From Bradyrhizobium sp. Ash2021 (GTDB lineage: Bacteria; Pseudomonadota; Alphaproteobacteria; Rhizobiales; Xanthobacteraceae), in the NCBI RefSeq assembly GCF_031202265.1, contig NZ_CP100604.1, positions 992,001 to 1,056,000 on the forward strand: DNA of 64,000 nucleotides, read 5' to 3'. The notes beneath the pieces were generated by a model. The model saw only the letters and a list, made by a program, of their open reading frames with translations, searched no databases and was not told the origin of the DNA. The position numbers and the translations under genes were made by a program. This document shows, one piece after another, positions 18,123 through 26,028 of the stretch; within the stretch, counting starts at the first letter, position 1, and each line of letters begins with the position of its first letter.

Positions 18123-19448
18123 TTACGTCTTGAACGACTTCTTCAACAGCGCCGGATAGCGCAGCGCTTCCAGGCCGCCGCGGGCGGCGTAGTGCACCAG
18201 CAGCGCGCCCCAGAGGCCGGCATTGCCGAACGATCGCAGCGCCAGCCATGCGGTGAGGAAGATGAGCAGCGACAGCACCATCAGATTGCGCATGTCGCGG
18301 GCCCAGGTCGCGCCGATATAGACGCCGTCATAGGCGAACGCGAACACGCCGAGCATTGGCGCGAAGATCACGAACGGCAGATAGTCGCGGGAAAGACGCC
18401 GGACCTCAGGGTTCGCGGCCATGACATCGATCAGCGTCGGCCCGAACAGTGCGAAGATCGCGGCCACCGCCAGCGCAAAGCCAAAACCCCAGATCACGAC
18501 CAGTTTTACCGCGCCCGAAAATCCGTCTCTGTCGCGGGCGCCATAGGCCCGGCCGCACAGCTGCTCGGCGGCGTTGGCAAGGCCGTCGAGGAAGAAGGCG
18601 CTGATCAGCAGGAAATTGTTCAGCACCGAATTGGCGGCAAGCGGAATGTCGCCGGCGCGGGCGCCTTGCGCGGCGAAGAACAGCCATACCGCGATCAGCG
18701 CCGCGGTGCGGACCATGATGTCGCGGTTGACCGACAGCATGCGCAGCAGTTTTGCGCGGTCGAACAGTGTCGCGCGCGAGATGCCGAACTTTCCCTGGGT
18801 CAGGCGGGCCGCGATCACGATACCGAGCAATAGCCCGGTGGCCTCCGCGATCACGGCGGCGATGGCGGCGCCGGCGATGCCGGCGTCGAACACCAGCACC
18901 AGCAGCGCGGTCGCGACCGCATTGGTGACGTTGATCGTGATCTGGGTCGTCAGCGCCAGCGTGGCGCGGGCCTGACCGATCAGCCAGCTGAGCACGACGT
19001 AATTGGCGAGCACCAGCGGCGCCGACCAGATCCGGATCGTGAAATAGGTTTTGGCGGCGCGGGTCACGCCCTCGCTGCCGCCCATGGCGGTGAGCAGCGC
19101 GGTGGCGAGCGGGATCTGCAGGGCGATCAGCGCCGTGCCGATCAGCGCCGCGACGATGAGCCCGCGCACCAGGATCGCGCGCCATTCCGTCGTCTCGCCG
19201 GCGCCGAGCGATTGCGCGGTGAACGCGACCGTGCTCATGCGCAGGAACGCGAACAGCCAGAACAGGCAGTCGAACAGCACCGACGCCATCGCGACGCCGC
19301 CGAGCAGCGTGGCGTCGCCGAGCCGTCCGATCGCCGTGGTCGAGACGATGCCGATCAGCGGCGTGGTCAGGTTCGCGATCATCGCCGGGCCTGCGATGGC
19401 GAACACCTGCCTGGTCGTTACTTTCGAAGCAGGATTTGGCGCGTGCAT
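18123..19448 (-). CDS. MATE family efflux transporter (DinF-like)
   Basis: The protein has 441 residues with about 12 hydrophobic segments in two homologous halves. The N-terminus shows the MATE pattern QVFAIAGPAMIANLTTPLIG, then TAIGRLGDATLLGGVA. The second half has VLNNFLLISAFFLDGLANAA and AEQLCGRAYGARDRDGF. MATE proteins export cationic drugs or metabolites across the inner membrane using Na+ or H+. The substrate is unknown. It starts one base after the stop of the MBL hydrolase on the same strand (TGATATG), so translation is probably coupled. Confidence 0.92.
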   Translation of the reverse strand: MHAPNPASKVTTRQVFAIAGPAMIANLTTPLIGIVSTTAIGRLGDATLLGGVAMASVLFDCLFWLFAFLRMSTVAFTAQSLGAGETTEWRAILVRGLIVAALIGTALIALQIPLATALLTAMGGSEGVTRAAKTYFTIRIWSAPLVLANYVVLSWLIGQARATLALTTQITINVTNAVATALLVLVFDAGIAGAAIAAVIAEATGLLLGIVIAARLTQGKFGISRATLFDRAKLLRMLSVNRDIMVRTAALIAVWLFFAAQGARAGDIPLAANSVLNNFLLISAFFLDGLANAAEQLCGRAYGARDRDGFSGAVKLVVIWGFGFALAVAAIFALFGPTLIDVMAANPEVRRLSRDYLPFVIFAPMLGVFAFAYDGVYIGATWARDMRNLMVLSLLIFLTAWLALRSFGNAGLWGALLVHYAARGGLEALRYPALLKKSFKT

Positions 19449-19449
19449 A

Positions 19450-20184
19450 TCAGAATATGACTACCATGCCGTCTTCAGCCGCGGTGTAGGGCAGCTCATC
19501 CAGCCGTCCCAGCATGTCGTCGCTCATATGGGTGAGGATCAGCCGTTTGACGTTGATCTCGGGCAGATGCGCTTCCAGCGTTTTCAGGCTGAGATGATTC
19601 TTGACGACCTTGTCGTAATAATAGGCCTCGGCAATGAACAGGTCGGCGTCGCGCGCCGTCGGGATCAGCGTCTCCGTCCATTCGGTATCGGCGCTGTAGG
19701 CGATGACGCGTCCTTCGGCCTCGATCCGGTAGGCGAGATGCGGCCCACCGGATTCGCCGTGCACCACCGGATATGGCGTGACCTTTACCGCGCCGAAGCT
19801 GCGGCTTTGCTCAGGCGTGAGCGCGACGACCGAGAGATCAAAACGCTGCTTGGTCTTGGATGAATGCTCGAACAGCGCTTCCATCAGTTGCGTAAGCCGC
19901 GTCTCGATCCCTTGCGGCCCGGCAATGACCAGCGGGCGGGTGCGGCGCGTGAACTGCGCATCCAGCAACAGAAACGGCAGCCCGGCAAAATGGTCGCCGT
20001 GGAAATGCGTGATCAGGATCAGGTCGATGTCGTCGCGTGCAATCTCCAGCCGCTTCAAGGCCGGCAGCGACGAGGCGCCGCAGTCGATCAGGAAATTGAC
20101 GCTTTTGCCGGTGACATGGAAGCAGGTGTTCGACCTGCCGCCGGAGCCAAGCGCGTCGCCGCAGCCGACAAATCGCAATTGCAT
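19450..20184 (-). CDS. MBL-fold hydrolase, RNase Z-like
   Basis: The protein has 244 residues from the ATG at 20184 (a GTG three codons upstream is possible). The metal-binding motif is ITHFHGDHFAGLPFLL near residue 60. Other ligands are in AYSADTEWTE and ILTHMSDD. The opening MQLRFVGCGDALGSGGRSNT is typical of the ribonuclease Z/arylsulfatase-like branch of the metallo-beta-lactamase family. It lacks the long exosite arm of true tRNase Z, so a small-molecule or cyclic-nucleotide hydrolase is equally possible. It is followed directly by the MATE transporter gene. Confidence 0.85.
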   Translation of the reverse strand: MQLRFVGCGDALGSGGRSNTCFHVTGKSVNFLIDCGASSLPALKRLEIARDDIDLILITHFHGDHFAGLPFLLLDAQFTRRTRPLVIAGPQGIETRLTQLMEALFEHSSKTKQRFDLSVVALTPEQSRSFGAVKVTPYPVVHGESGGPHLAYRIEAEGRVIAYSADTEWTETLIPTARDADLFIAEAYYYDKVVKNHLSLKTLEAHLPEINVKRLILTHMSDDMLGRLDELPYTAAEDGMVVIF

Positions 20185-20209
20185 CGGCTGCACCCGTTTT
20201 GAGGGAAGT

Positions 20210-20512
20210 CTACCGGCCGCGCGGCGTGCCGAACAGCCGCGACAGCAGCCAGATCGGGATCACGATCACGGCGCCGAGCAGGAAGTAGCGCCACAGCCAA
20301 TTCACGGCGTCGAAGCCGAGGTCCCACAGCCGCTGGAACAGCGTGCGGATGCTGTGAATGATGTTCCAGGGATCGAAGCCGATGGCGGCGAGCACCACGC
20401 CAACCAGGATCGACAGCAGGATCAGCCGGAACGCCACCGCCAGCGGCGAGCCGCCGAGAAAGCGGTACAGGCCGTCATTGCTGGCCGGCAAGTCTCTGAC
20501 GTCGTTGGGCAT
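20210..20512 (-). CDS. DUF6460 family membrane protein
   Basis: The protein has 100 residues from the ATG at 20512, with GGAGAGACCG upstream. There are two transmembrane segments: AFRLILLSILVGVVLAAIGF near residues 27-46 and WRYFLLGAVIVIPIWLLSRL near the C-terminus. Between them is the amphipathic stretch DPWNIIHSIRTLFQRLWDLG. This matches the small integrated membrane family DUF6460 of Rhizobiales, with no known function. It lies 26 bases upstream of the MBL hydrolase on the same strand, so it may be in its transcript. Confidence 0.82.
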   Translation of the reverse strand: MPNDVRDLPASNDGLYRFLGGSPLAVAFRLILLSILVGVVLAAIGFDPWNIIHSIRTLFQRLWDLGFDAVNWLWRYFLLGAVIVIPIWLLSRLFGTPRGR

Positions 20513-20613
20513 CGGTCTCTCCTGCGGTGGTGCCCGCACTATAGGTCACGGCAGGGCACATGGGGAACCCGCTTGCGGGGGTCAATGGCTGCCGTCCGGC
20601 GTTGGAACCTTAA

Positions 20614-22260
20614 TTATTGGACAGTCTTCAGCATCCGCTCCAGCGTCTCCAGCCGGTCGGCCTCGCGCGGCGGCTTGTCCCAGCGAAGCCGGCTGATGCG
20701 CGGAAACCGCATCGCGACCCCGGATTTGTGCCGCGGCGAGCGCTGTAGCCCCTCGAAGGCGACTTCCAGCACCAGACCCTGATCCGGCTCATGCACGACA
20801 TGGCGGACGGGGCCGAATTTCTCGGTGGTGTTGCGGCGGACGAAACGGTCGATCTGCAGCAGTTCCTCGTCGGTGAAGCCGAAATAGGCTTTTCCGACCG
20901 GCACCAGTTCGTCGCCGCCGTCGCCTTTGGTCCAGACGCCGAAAGTGTAGTCTGAGTAATAGGACGAACGCTTGCCGTGGCCACGCTGCGCATACATCAG
21001 CACGGCATCTATGATGTGCGGATCGCGCTTCCACTTCCACCACTGGCCTTTTGGGCGGCCCGGCAGATAAGGCGCGTCGCGCCGCTTCAGCATCACGCCC
21101 TCGACCGCCTCGGCATCCTCGCCCGCGCCGGCGCCGGCGGGATCGGCGCGCGCCGCGGTCAGCGCCTCCCAGCTTTCGAAGGGAATCGTCGGCGAGAGAT
21201 CAATGCGTGGGTCGTCGAGCTTTTTGACGAACGCCTCCAGCCGGGCGCGGCGTTCGATGAACGGCAGCTCGCGCAGATCGTTTTCGTCGTCGCCGAGCAG
21301 ATCATAGGCGCGCAGATGGATCGGAAAATCTTTTGTTAGCTTCGGAGAAACGACCTTTCGGTTGAGGCGCTGCTGCAGCACATTGAAGGTCTGCACGCGG
21401 CCGTCGCGCAGCACCAATAGCTCGCCATCGATGGCGCCGGGCAGATGCAGCGACGGCAGCAGGTCCGGAAAGCTCTTGGTGATGTCTTCGCCCGTGCGCG
21501 AATACAGCCGCGCCTGGATGTGGCCGCGCCCGTCGCGGCCGCTCACCGCCTGGACGCGGATGCCGTCCCATTTCCATTCCGCGACGAAATCGGATGCGTC
21601 CAGATTGGCGAAATCCGAATCCTCGATCGCATGCGCCAGCATCACCGGACGGAACGGCGTCGGATCGCGATTGACGGGCTTTTCTGCGCGGCCCTCCAGC
21701 CACGCGAACAGCTCGAGATAGGGTGGCGAAAGGCCCGGCCACATCAGCTCGACGTCGTGCGGATCCTTGTCTCCAAGGGCAGCCGCCGCCGTTTTTGCCA
21801 GCCGCGCCGAAATCCCAATCCGCATCGCGCCGGTGACGAGCTTTAGCAGCGCCCAGCGCCCGGTCTCGTCGAGTTCGTCGAGCCAGCGCGCGAGCTGCTT
21901 TGGCAGTTCAGTCTTGCCGAGCGTGCGCAGCGTGGTGACGACCTCGGTCAGCGTCGGCGGCGGCGGGTTGTTGTGGCCGGGCAGGGCCGCCTTCGGCCAC
22001 ATCAGCGCCACCGTCTCCGAGAGGTCGCCGACATAGTCGTAGGACAATCCGAACAGCACCGGATCGGTGCGGTCGGTGATCAAATCGCGGATCAATCCCG
22101 GTTTTGCATGTTTGAACGACAGCGCGCCGGTCAGCGCCGCCAGCGCGTAGCCGCGATCGGGATCGGCGGTCTCGCGAAAATAGTTGGTGATCAGCCGCAG
22201 CTTGTTGTTGCGGCCGGGCTCATAGGCGAGGCGATCCAAAAGTTCGGCAAAACGGTTCAT
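20614..22260 (-). CDS. ATP-dependent DNA ligase of the cisplatin-damage-response system
   Basis: The protein has 548 residues. An N-terminal DNA-binding domain is followed by the nucleotidyltransferase core with the adenylated lysine in AEWKWDGIRVQAV (near residue 230). Motif III-like and IV/V elements are AIDGELLVLRDG, EAVEGVMLKRRDAPY and GQWWKWKRDP. The C-terminal OB domain ends in MRFPRISRLRWDKPP. From family knowledge, these ligases occur with an MBL exonuclease, a DEXH helicase and a phosphoesterase in a DNA-damage set; all four are present here. Its start overlaps the exonuclease stop by four bases (ATGA). Confidence 0.93.
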   Translation of the reverse strand: MNRFAELLDRLAYEPGRNNKLRLITNYFRETADPDRGYALAALTGALSFKHAKPGLIRDLITDRTDPVLFGLSYDYVGDLSETVALMWPKAALPGHNNPPPPTLTEVVTTLRTLGKTELPKQLARWLDELDETGRWALLKLVTGAMRIGISARLAKTAAAALGDKDPHDVELMWPGLSPPYLELFAWLEGRAEKPVNRDPTPFRPVMLAHAIEDSDFANLDASDFVAEWKWDGIRVQAVSGRDGRGHIQARLYSRTGEDITKSFPDLLPSLHLPGAIDGELLVLRDGRVQTFNVLQQRLNRKVVSPKLTKDFPIHLRAYDLLGDDENDLRELPFIERRARLEAFVKKLDDPRIDLSPTIPFESWEALTAARADPAGAGAGEDAEAVEGVMLKRRDAPYLPGRPKGQWWKWKRDPHIIDAVLMYAQRGHGKRSSYYSDYTFGVWTKGDGGDELVPVGKAYFGFTDEELLQIDRFVRRNTTEKFGPVRHVVHEPDQGLVLEVAFEGLQRSPRHKSGVAMRFPRISRLRWDKPPREADRLETLERMLKTVQ

Positions 22261-23294
22261 GCCTCGGCCTCGTCCACCGACACCGCTTCGCTTTCATCCT
22301 CGTCGCCATAGCCGACCAGATCGAGCGGCCGCGCGGCAAGGCCCTTTGTCTGGCACCAATGCACCAGCGCGTCTTCCTGGCCATGGGTGACCCAGACTTC
22401 GCCCGCGCCGGTGGCTTCGATGGTCGCGGTCAGCCCGTCCCAATCGGCGTGGTCCGAAATCACCAGCGGCAGTTCGACGCCGCGCTGCCGCGCGCGGGCG
22501 CGCACCCGCATCCAGCCGGAGGCAAAGGCGGTGACCGGATCGGGAAACCGCCGCGTCCAGATATCCGCGGTGGCCGACGGCGGCGCCAGCGTGATGGTGC
22601 CGGCGAGATCGGCCTTCTTGATGCCCTTGACGGGACGGAGATCGCCGAGGGCGATGCCGCGGCTTTCGTAGTAGCGCGTGATCTTCTCCATCGCGCCGTG
22701 CAGATAGACCGGCGCGTCGTAGCCGGCCGCGCGCAGCAGCGCGATCACGCGCTGCGCCTTGCCGAGCGAATAGGCGCCGACCAGATGCGCGCGTTCCGGA
22801 AACAGCGCCACCGACGCCAGCAGTTTTTTGACCTCGTCGGCGGCGTTGCCGTGGCGAAACACCGGCAGGCCGAAAGTGGCCTCGGTGATGAAGACGTCGC
22901 ACGGCACCACCTCGAACGGCGCGCAGGTCGGGTCGGTCGCATCCTTGTAATCGCCGGACGCGACGATGCAGGTATCCTTGCAGGTGACTGCGATCTGCGC
23001 CGAGCCCAGCACATGGCCGGCGGGATGGAATTTAATTCTGACGTCGCCGAGCCGGATCTCCTCGCCATAGGCAACGGCCTGTGTGCTGCCCGCAAAATTG
23101 TCGCCATAGCGCAGCCGCATCATGTCGAGCGTCTCTTGCGTCGCCAGCACCGCGCCATGGCCGGGGCGGGCGTGGTCGGAATGGCCGTGGGTGATCACCG
23201 CCCGCTCGACCGGCCGCACCGGATCGATATGAAAGCCGCCGGGCTTGCAGCACAGGCCGGCGGCAACGGGCATCAGGATGTCTTGCGGGCGCAT
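22257..23294 (-). CDS. Ligase-associated DNA exonuclease (MBL/beta-CASP-like)
   Basis: The protein has 345 residues from MRPQDILMPVAAG. The metal motif is VITHGHSDHARPGHG near residue 35. Further ligands are in HPAGHVLGSAQIA, ASGDYKDATDP and VISDHADWDG, the pattern of mRNA/DNA 5'-end nucleases of the SNM1/CPSF type. In this group it works with the adjacent ATP-dependent ligase in repair. Upstream in-frame ATG codons lie inside a palindromic repeat and are unlikely starts, though this ATG has no strong ribosome site. It overlaps the ligase by four bases. Confidence 0.9.
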   Translation of the reverse strand: MRPQDILMPVAAGLCCKPGGFHIDPVRPVERAVITHGHSDHARPGHGAVLATQETLDMMRLRYGDNFAGSTQAVAYGEEIRLGDVRIKFHPAGHVLGSAQIAVTCKDTCIVASGDYKDATDPTCAPFEVVPCDVFITEATFGLPVFRHGNAADEVKKLLASVALFPERAHLVGAYSLGKAQRVIALLRAAGYDAPVYLHGAMEKITRYYESRGIALGDLRPVKGIKKADLAGTITLAPPSATADIWTRRFPDPVTAFASGWMRVRARARQRGVELPLVISDHADWDGLTATIEATGAGEVWVTHGQEDALVHWCQTKGLAARPLDLVGYGDEDESEAVSVDEAEA

Positions 23295-23330
23295 TTTGGA
23301 TATATAGGCCGGCTTGGCCCAATTTTTAGC

Positions 23331-23455
23331 CGTCATGCGCGGGCTTGACCCGCGCATCCATCTTTCGGAAGAATCCTTTGATTGATGGATTGCCGGGCAC
23401 GCAGACAAGTTTACGCAGTCTGCGCAAGGCAGACTACTATGCCCGGCAATGACGA
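23331..23455. repeat. Palindromic repeat, family C, with a nested insertion
   Basis: The left half (GCGCGGGCTTGACCCGCGC) matches the copy at 15083-15174. In the right half, about 40 bases including AAGTTTACGCAGTCTGCGCA are inserted inside the GCCGGG...CCCGGC stem. It sits between the divergent exonuclease and methyltransferase genes. Confidence 0.8.
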
Positions 23456-23479
23456 ACAATGACAAGTGTGGTCCCCGAA

Positions 23480-24406
23480 ATGCCCGCCCGCGTGTTCCTG
23501 TCCTCCGGCGATCTGATGGCCGACCGCCGCTTTGAATTCGCGCGCGATCTGCAATTGAAGGGCGATCTCGTCGCCGCCGCCGATCTGCTGCTGCAGGCCA
23601 CCGAACTGGCGCCGGATTTTGTCTCCGCCTGGTTCACGCTTGGCGACATCCGCGAAGCGCTCGGCGAGCAGGATGCTGCGATCGCGGCGTTCCGCAACGC
23701 CCATGCCGCCGACCGCGGCGACCGCCATGGTGCCAGCCTGCGGCTGATGCGGCTCGGCGCCGAACAAGTGTCCGGCATGCCGCCAGCCTATGTGCAGACG
23801 CTGTTCGACCAATATGCGCCGCGGTTCGAAACCGCCCTGGTGGACGACCTCGGCTATCGCGGCCCGGCAATTCTGTTCAAGGCAGTGCTGTTGGTTCGTG
23901 CCGTCGCCAAAAAACCCGCCTTCTTCAAGCGCGCGATCGATCTCGGCTGCGGCACTGGCCTCGCCGCTGCGGCCTTCGCCAGCAATGTCGATCGCTTCAT
24001 CGGCATCGACCTGTCGCCGCGCATGATCGAAAAGGCGCGCCTGACGGGGCTCTATGCCGAGCTCGAGGTCGACGACATGCTGGAGGGACTGCGCAGCAAG
24101 CCCGAGACGAGCGCCGAACTCATTCTCGCCGCCGACGCGATGGTCTATGTCGCCGATCTCCTGCCTGTGCTGGCGGAGGCGAGACGCGTGCTGGTGTCCG
24201 GCGGCGTACTCGCGTTCACGGCCGAAACCCATGACGGCGAGGGCGTCATCGTCGGCCCGGGGCTGCGCTACGCGCACAGCGCGGACTATGTGCGCGCGTC
24301 GGTGGAGGCCGCTGGACTGAAATTGTCCCGGCTTGAAGACCGTTCCGCCCGCAACGAGGACAATTTTCCGGTGCCGGGCCTGGTCGTGGTCGCGGCGAAA
24401 ACCTGA
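23480..24406 (+). CDS. TPR-containing class I SAM methyltransferase
   Basis: The protein has 308 residues. Residues ~15-75 form TPR-like helices (FEFARDLQLKGDLVAAADLL and FTLGDIREALGEQDAAIAAF). A Rossmann methyltransferase follows, with motif I AIDLGCGTGLAAAAFA, acidic loop FIGIDLSPRMIEKAR and motif IV-like AADAMVYVADLLPVLAEA. Members of this TPR-methyltransferase group resemble BioC/UbiG in the catalytic half. The acceptor is unknown. An in-frame ATG at 23459 falls in the tail of a repeat, so 23480 is preferred. It lies between the two halves of the repair gene set. Confidence 0.85.
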   Translation: MPARVFLSSGDLMADRRFEFARDLQLKGDLVAAADLLLQATELAPDFVSAWFTLGDIREALGEQDAAIAAFRNAHAADRGDRHGASLRLMRLGAEQVSGMPPAYVQTLFDQYAPRFETALVDDLGYRGPAILFKAVLLVRAVAKKPAFFKRAIDLGCGTGLAAAAFASNVDRFIGIDLSPRMIEKARLTGLYAELEVDDMLEGLRSKPETSAELILAADAMVYVADLLPVLAEARRVLVSGGVLAFTAETHDGEGVIVGPGLRYAHSADYVRASVEAAGLKLSRLEDRSARNEDNFPVPGLVVVAAKT

Positions 24407-24410
24407 TCGC

Positions 24411-24441
24411 TCTTCCCTTCTCGCACAAGGGGAGAGGGGGA
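24411..24441. repeat. Fragment of palindromic repeat family B
   Basis: A partial arm (CTTCTCGCACAAGGGGAGAG) of the family B element follows the methyltransferase gene. It could form a short terminator hairpin. Confidence 0.5.
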
Positions 24442-24598
24442 AGAGTCGCTGCCAAAACTTGAGTCTACACGCTGCGATTTCCGCCTCGCGGAAATGTCGT
24501 CGGCTTCTACAAGCGGTATTGTGTCGCGCCACTCCCAGTTCTCTATTGCCGTGCCTGCCGGAATGTAGATCATTGCCCGCAACCAGGGAGAAACAAAA

Positions 24599-25828
24599 AT
24601 GAACAAGAAACAAACAAGGCGCGAATTCGGCGCCACCGCGCTTGCCGCCATCGCCGCATCAGCCATGCCCGCGCCTTATGTCTGGGCGGCCGAGAAGAAA
24701 TACGATCCCGGCGCGACCGACACCGAAATCAAGCTCGGCCAGACCGTGCCGCATTCCGGCCCCGGCTCGATCTACGGCGTGCTGGGGCGCATCGGCGAAG
24801 CCTATTTCCAGATGCTGAACGAGAACGGCGGCATCAACGGGCGCAAGATCAAGTTCTTCACCATGGACGACGCCTACAGCCCGCCGAAATGCGTCGAGGC
24901 GACGCGGCGGCTGGTGGAGCAGGAGGAAGTGCTGGCGCTGTTCGGCTCGCTCGGCACCGCGCCGCAGACCGCCGTGCACAAATATCTCAACTCGAAAGGC
25001 GTGCCGCAGCTATTGCTCAATACCGGCGCCTCGAAGTGGAACGATCCGAAGAACTTCAAATGGACCATGGCGGGCCTGCCGCTCTATCCGACCGAAGCGC
25101 GCATTCTGGCAAGACACGTCGTGAGCGTGAAGCCGAACGCCAAGGTCGGCATCCTCTACCAGAACGACGATTTCGGCCGCGACTTCCTCGGTCCCTTCAA
25201 GAAGGTGCTGGAAGATGCCGGCGGCACCGCCAAGGTGATCATGGAGCAGACCTACGATCTGACCGAGCCGACGGTCGATTCGCAGCTCATCAACCTCTCG
25301 AAGTCGGGCGCGGATGTTTTCTACAACATCTCGACCGGCAAGGCGTCGTCGCAGTCGATCAGGAAAGTGGTTGAACTCGGCTGGAAGCCGCTGCAATTGC
25401 TTTCGGCCGGATCGACCGGACGTTCGATCCTCAACGCCGCGGGCTTCGAGAATGCTGCCGGCATCGTTGCTATCCGCTATTCCAAGGACGCCGGACCGGG
25501 GCGCTGGGAAAAGGATAAGGACGTGATGGCGTTCGAGGCGTTGCGCGCGAAATATCTGCCCAATGTCGATCCCGACAACACCATCGCCTATGCCGGCTAC
25601 GGCCAGGCGGTCTCGATGGGCGAAATCCTGCGCCGCTGCGGCGACGAGCTCACCCGCGCCAACGTGCTGAAGAACGCGAGCACGCTCGCCGGATACCACT
25701 CGCCATTCTTCCTCGACGATATCAATTACAGCTACACCCCCGACGATTACACGCCGATGAAGACGCTGCACATCTCGATCTTCGACGGCAAGGACTGGCA
25801 GATTTCGGAGAAGGCGGTGACGGAGTAG
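24599..25828 (+). CDS. Branched-chain amino acid/urea-type ABC binding protein
   Basis: The protein has 409 residues. AGGGAGAAACAAAA precedes the ATG. A Tat-like leader contains TRREFGATALAAIAASA. The type I binding fold is recognised from IKLGQTVPHSGPGSIYG, FQMLNENGGINGRKI, CVEATRRLVEQEEVLALFGS and VGILYQNDDFGRDFLGPFKK. Such proteins (Peripla_BP_6/LivK) bind branched-chain amino acids, amides or aromatic acids in the periplasm. No permease or ATPase genes are present nearby, so it is an orphan component. It ends before a palindromic repeat that precedes the helicase gene. Confidence 0.9.
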   Translation: MNKKQTRREFGATALAAIAASAMPAPYVWAAEKKYDPGATDTEIKLGQTVPHSGPGSIYGVLGRIGEAYFQMLNENGGINGRKIKFFTMDDAYSPPKCVEATRRLVEQEEVLALFGSLGTAPQTAVHKYLNSKGVPQLLLNTGASKWNDPKNFKWTMAGLPLYPTEARILARHVVSVKPNAKVGILYQNDDFGRDFLGPFKKVLEDAGGTAKVIMEQTYDLTEPTVDSQLINLSKSGADVFYNISTGKASSQSIRKVVELGWKPLQLLSAGSTGRSILNAAGFENAAGIVAIRYSKDAGPGRWEKDKDVMAFEALRAKYLPNVDPDNTIAYAGYGQAVSMGEILRRCGDELTRANVLKNASTLAGYHSPFFLDDINYSYTPDDYTPMKTLHISIFDGKDWQISEKAVTE

Positions 25829-25843
25829 CGGGCGGTCGTCGAT

Positions 25844-25979
25844 CTCCCTCGCCCCGCCCTTCGCGGGGAGAGGGTGGGGTGAGGGGCTCTCTCAACGAAG
25901 TTAGTGTCAATTGATAGACCTGTACCCCCTCACCCGGATTGCTTCGCAATCCGACCTCTCCCCGCAAGCGGGGCGAGGT
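25844..25979. repeat. Palindromic repeat, family B
   Basis: The arms CCTCGCCCCGCCCTTCGCGG and CTCCCCGCAAGCGGGGCGAG are inverted around GGGTGAGGGG/CCCCCTCACCC. It lies between the binding protein and the helicase genes. Confidence 0.85.
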
Positions 25980-26028
25980 AAGCAAGTGCCCCTCGACGAA
26001 GCGCTCCCGACGGCTTAGCTCTTAACCT

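Noticed and set aside
23459..23479. Earlier ATG start of the TPR methyltransferase
   Set aside because: It falls at the tail of a palindromic repeat and would add seven residues unlikely to be conserved; 23480 is preferred, though not proven.
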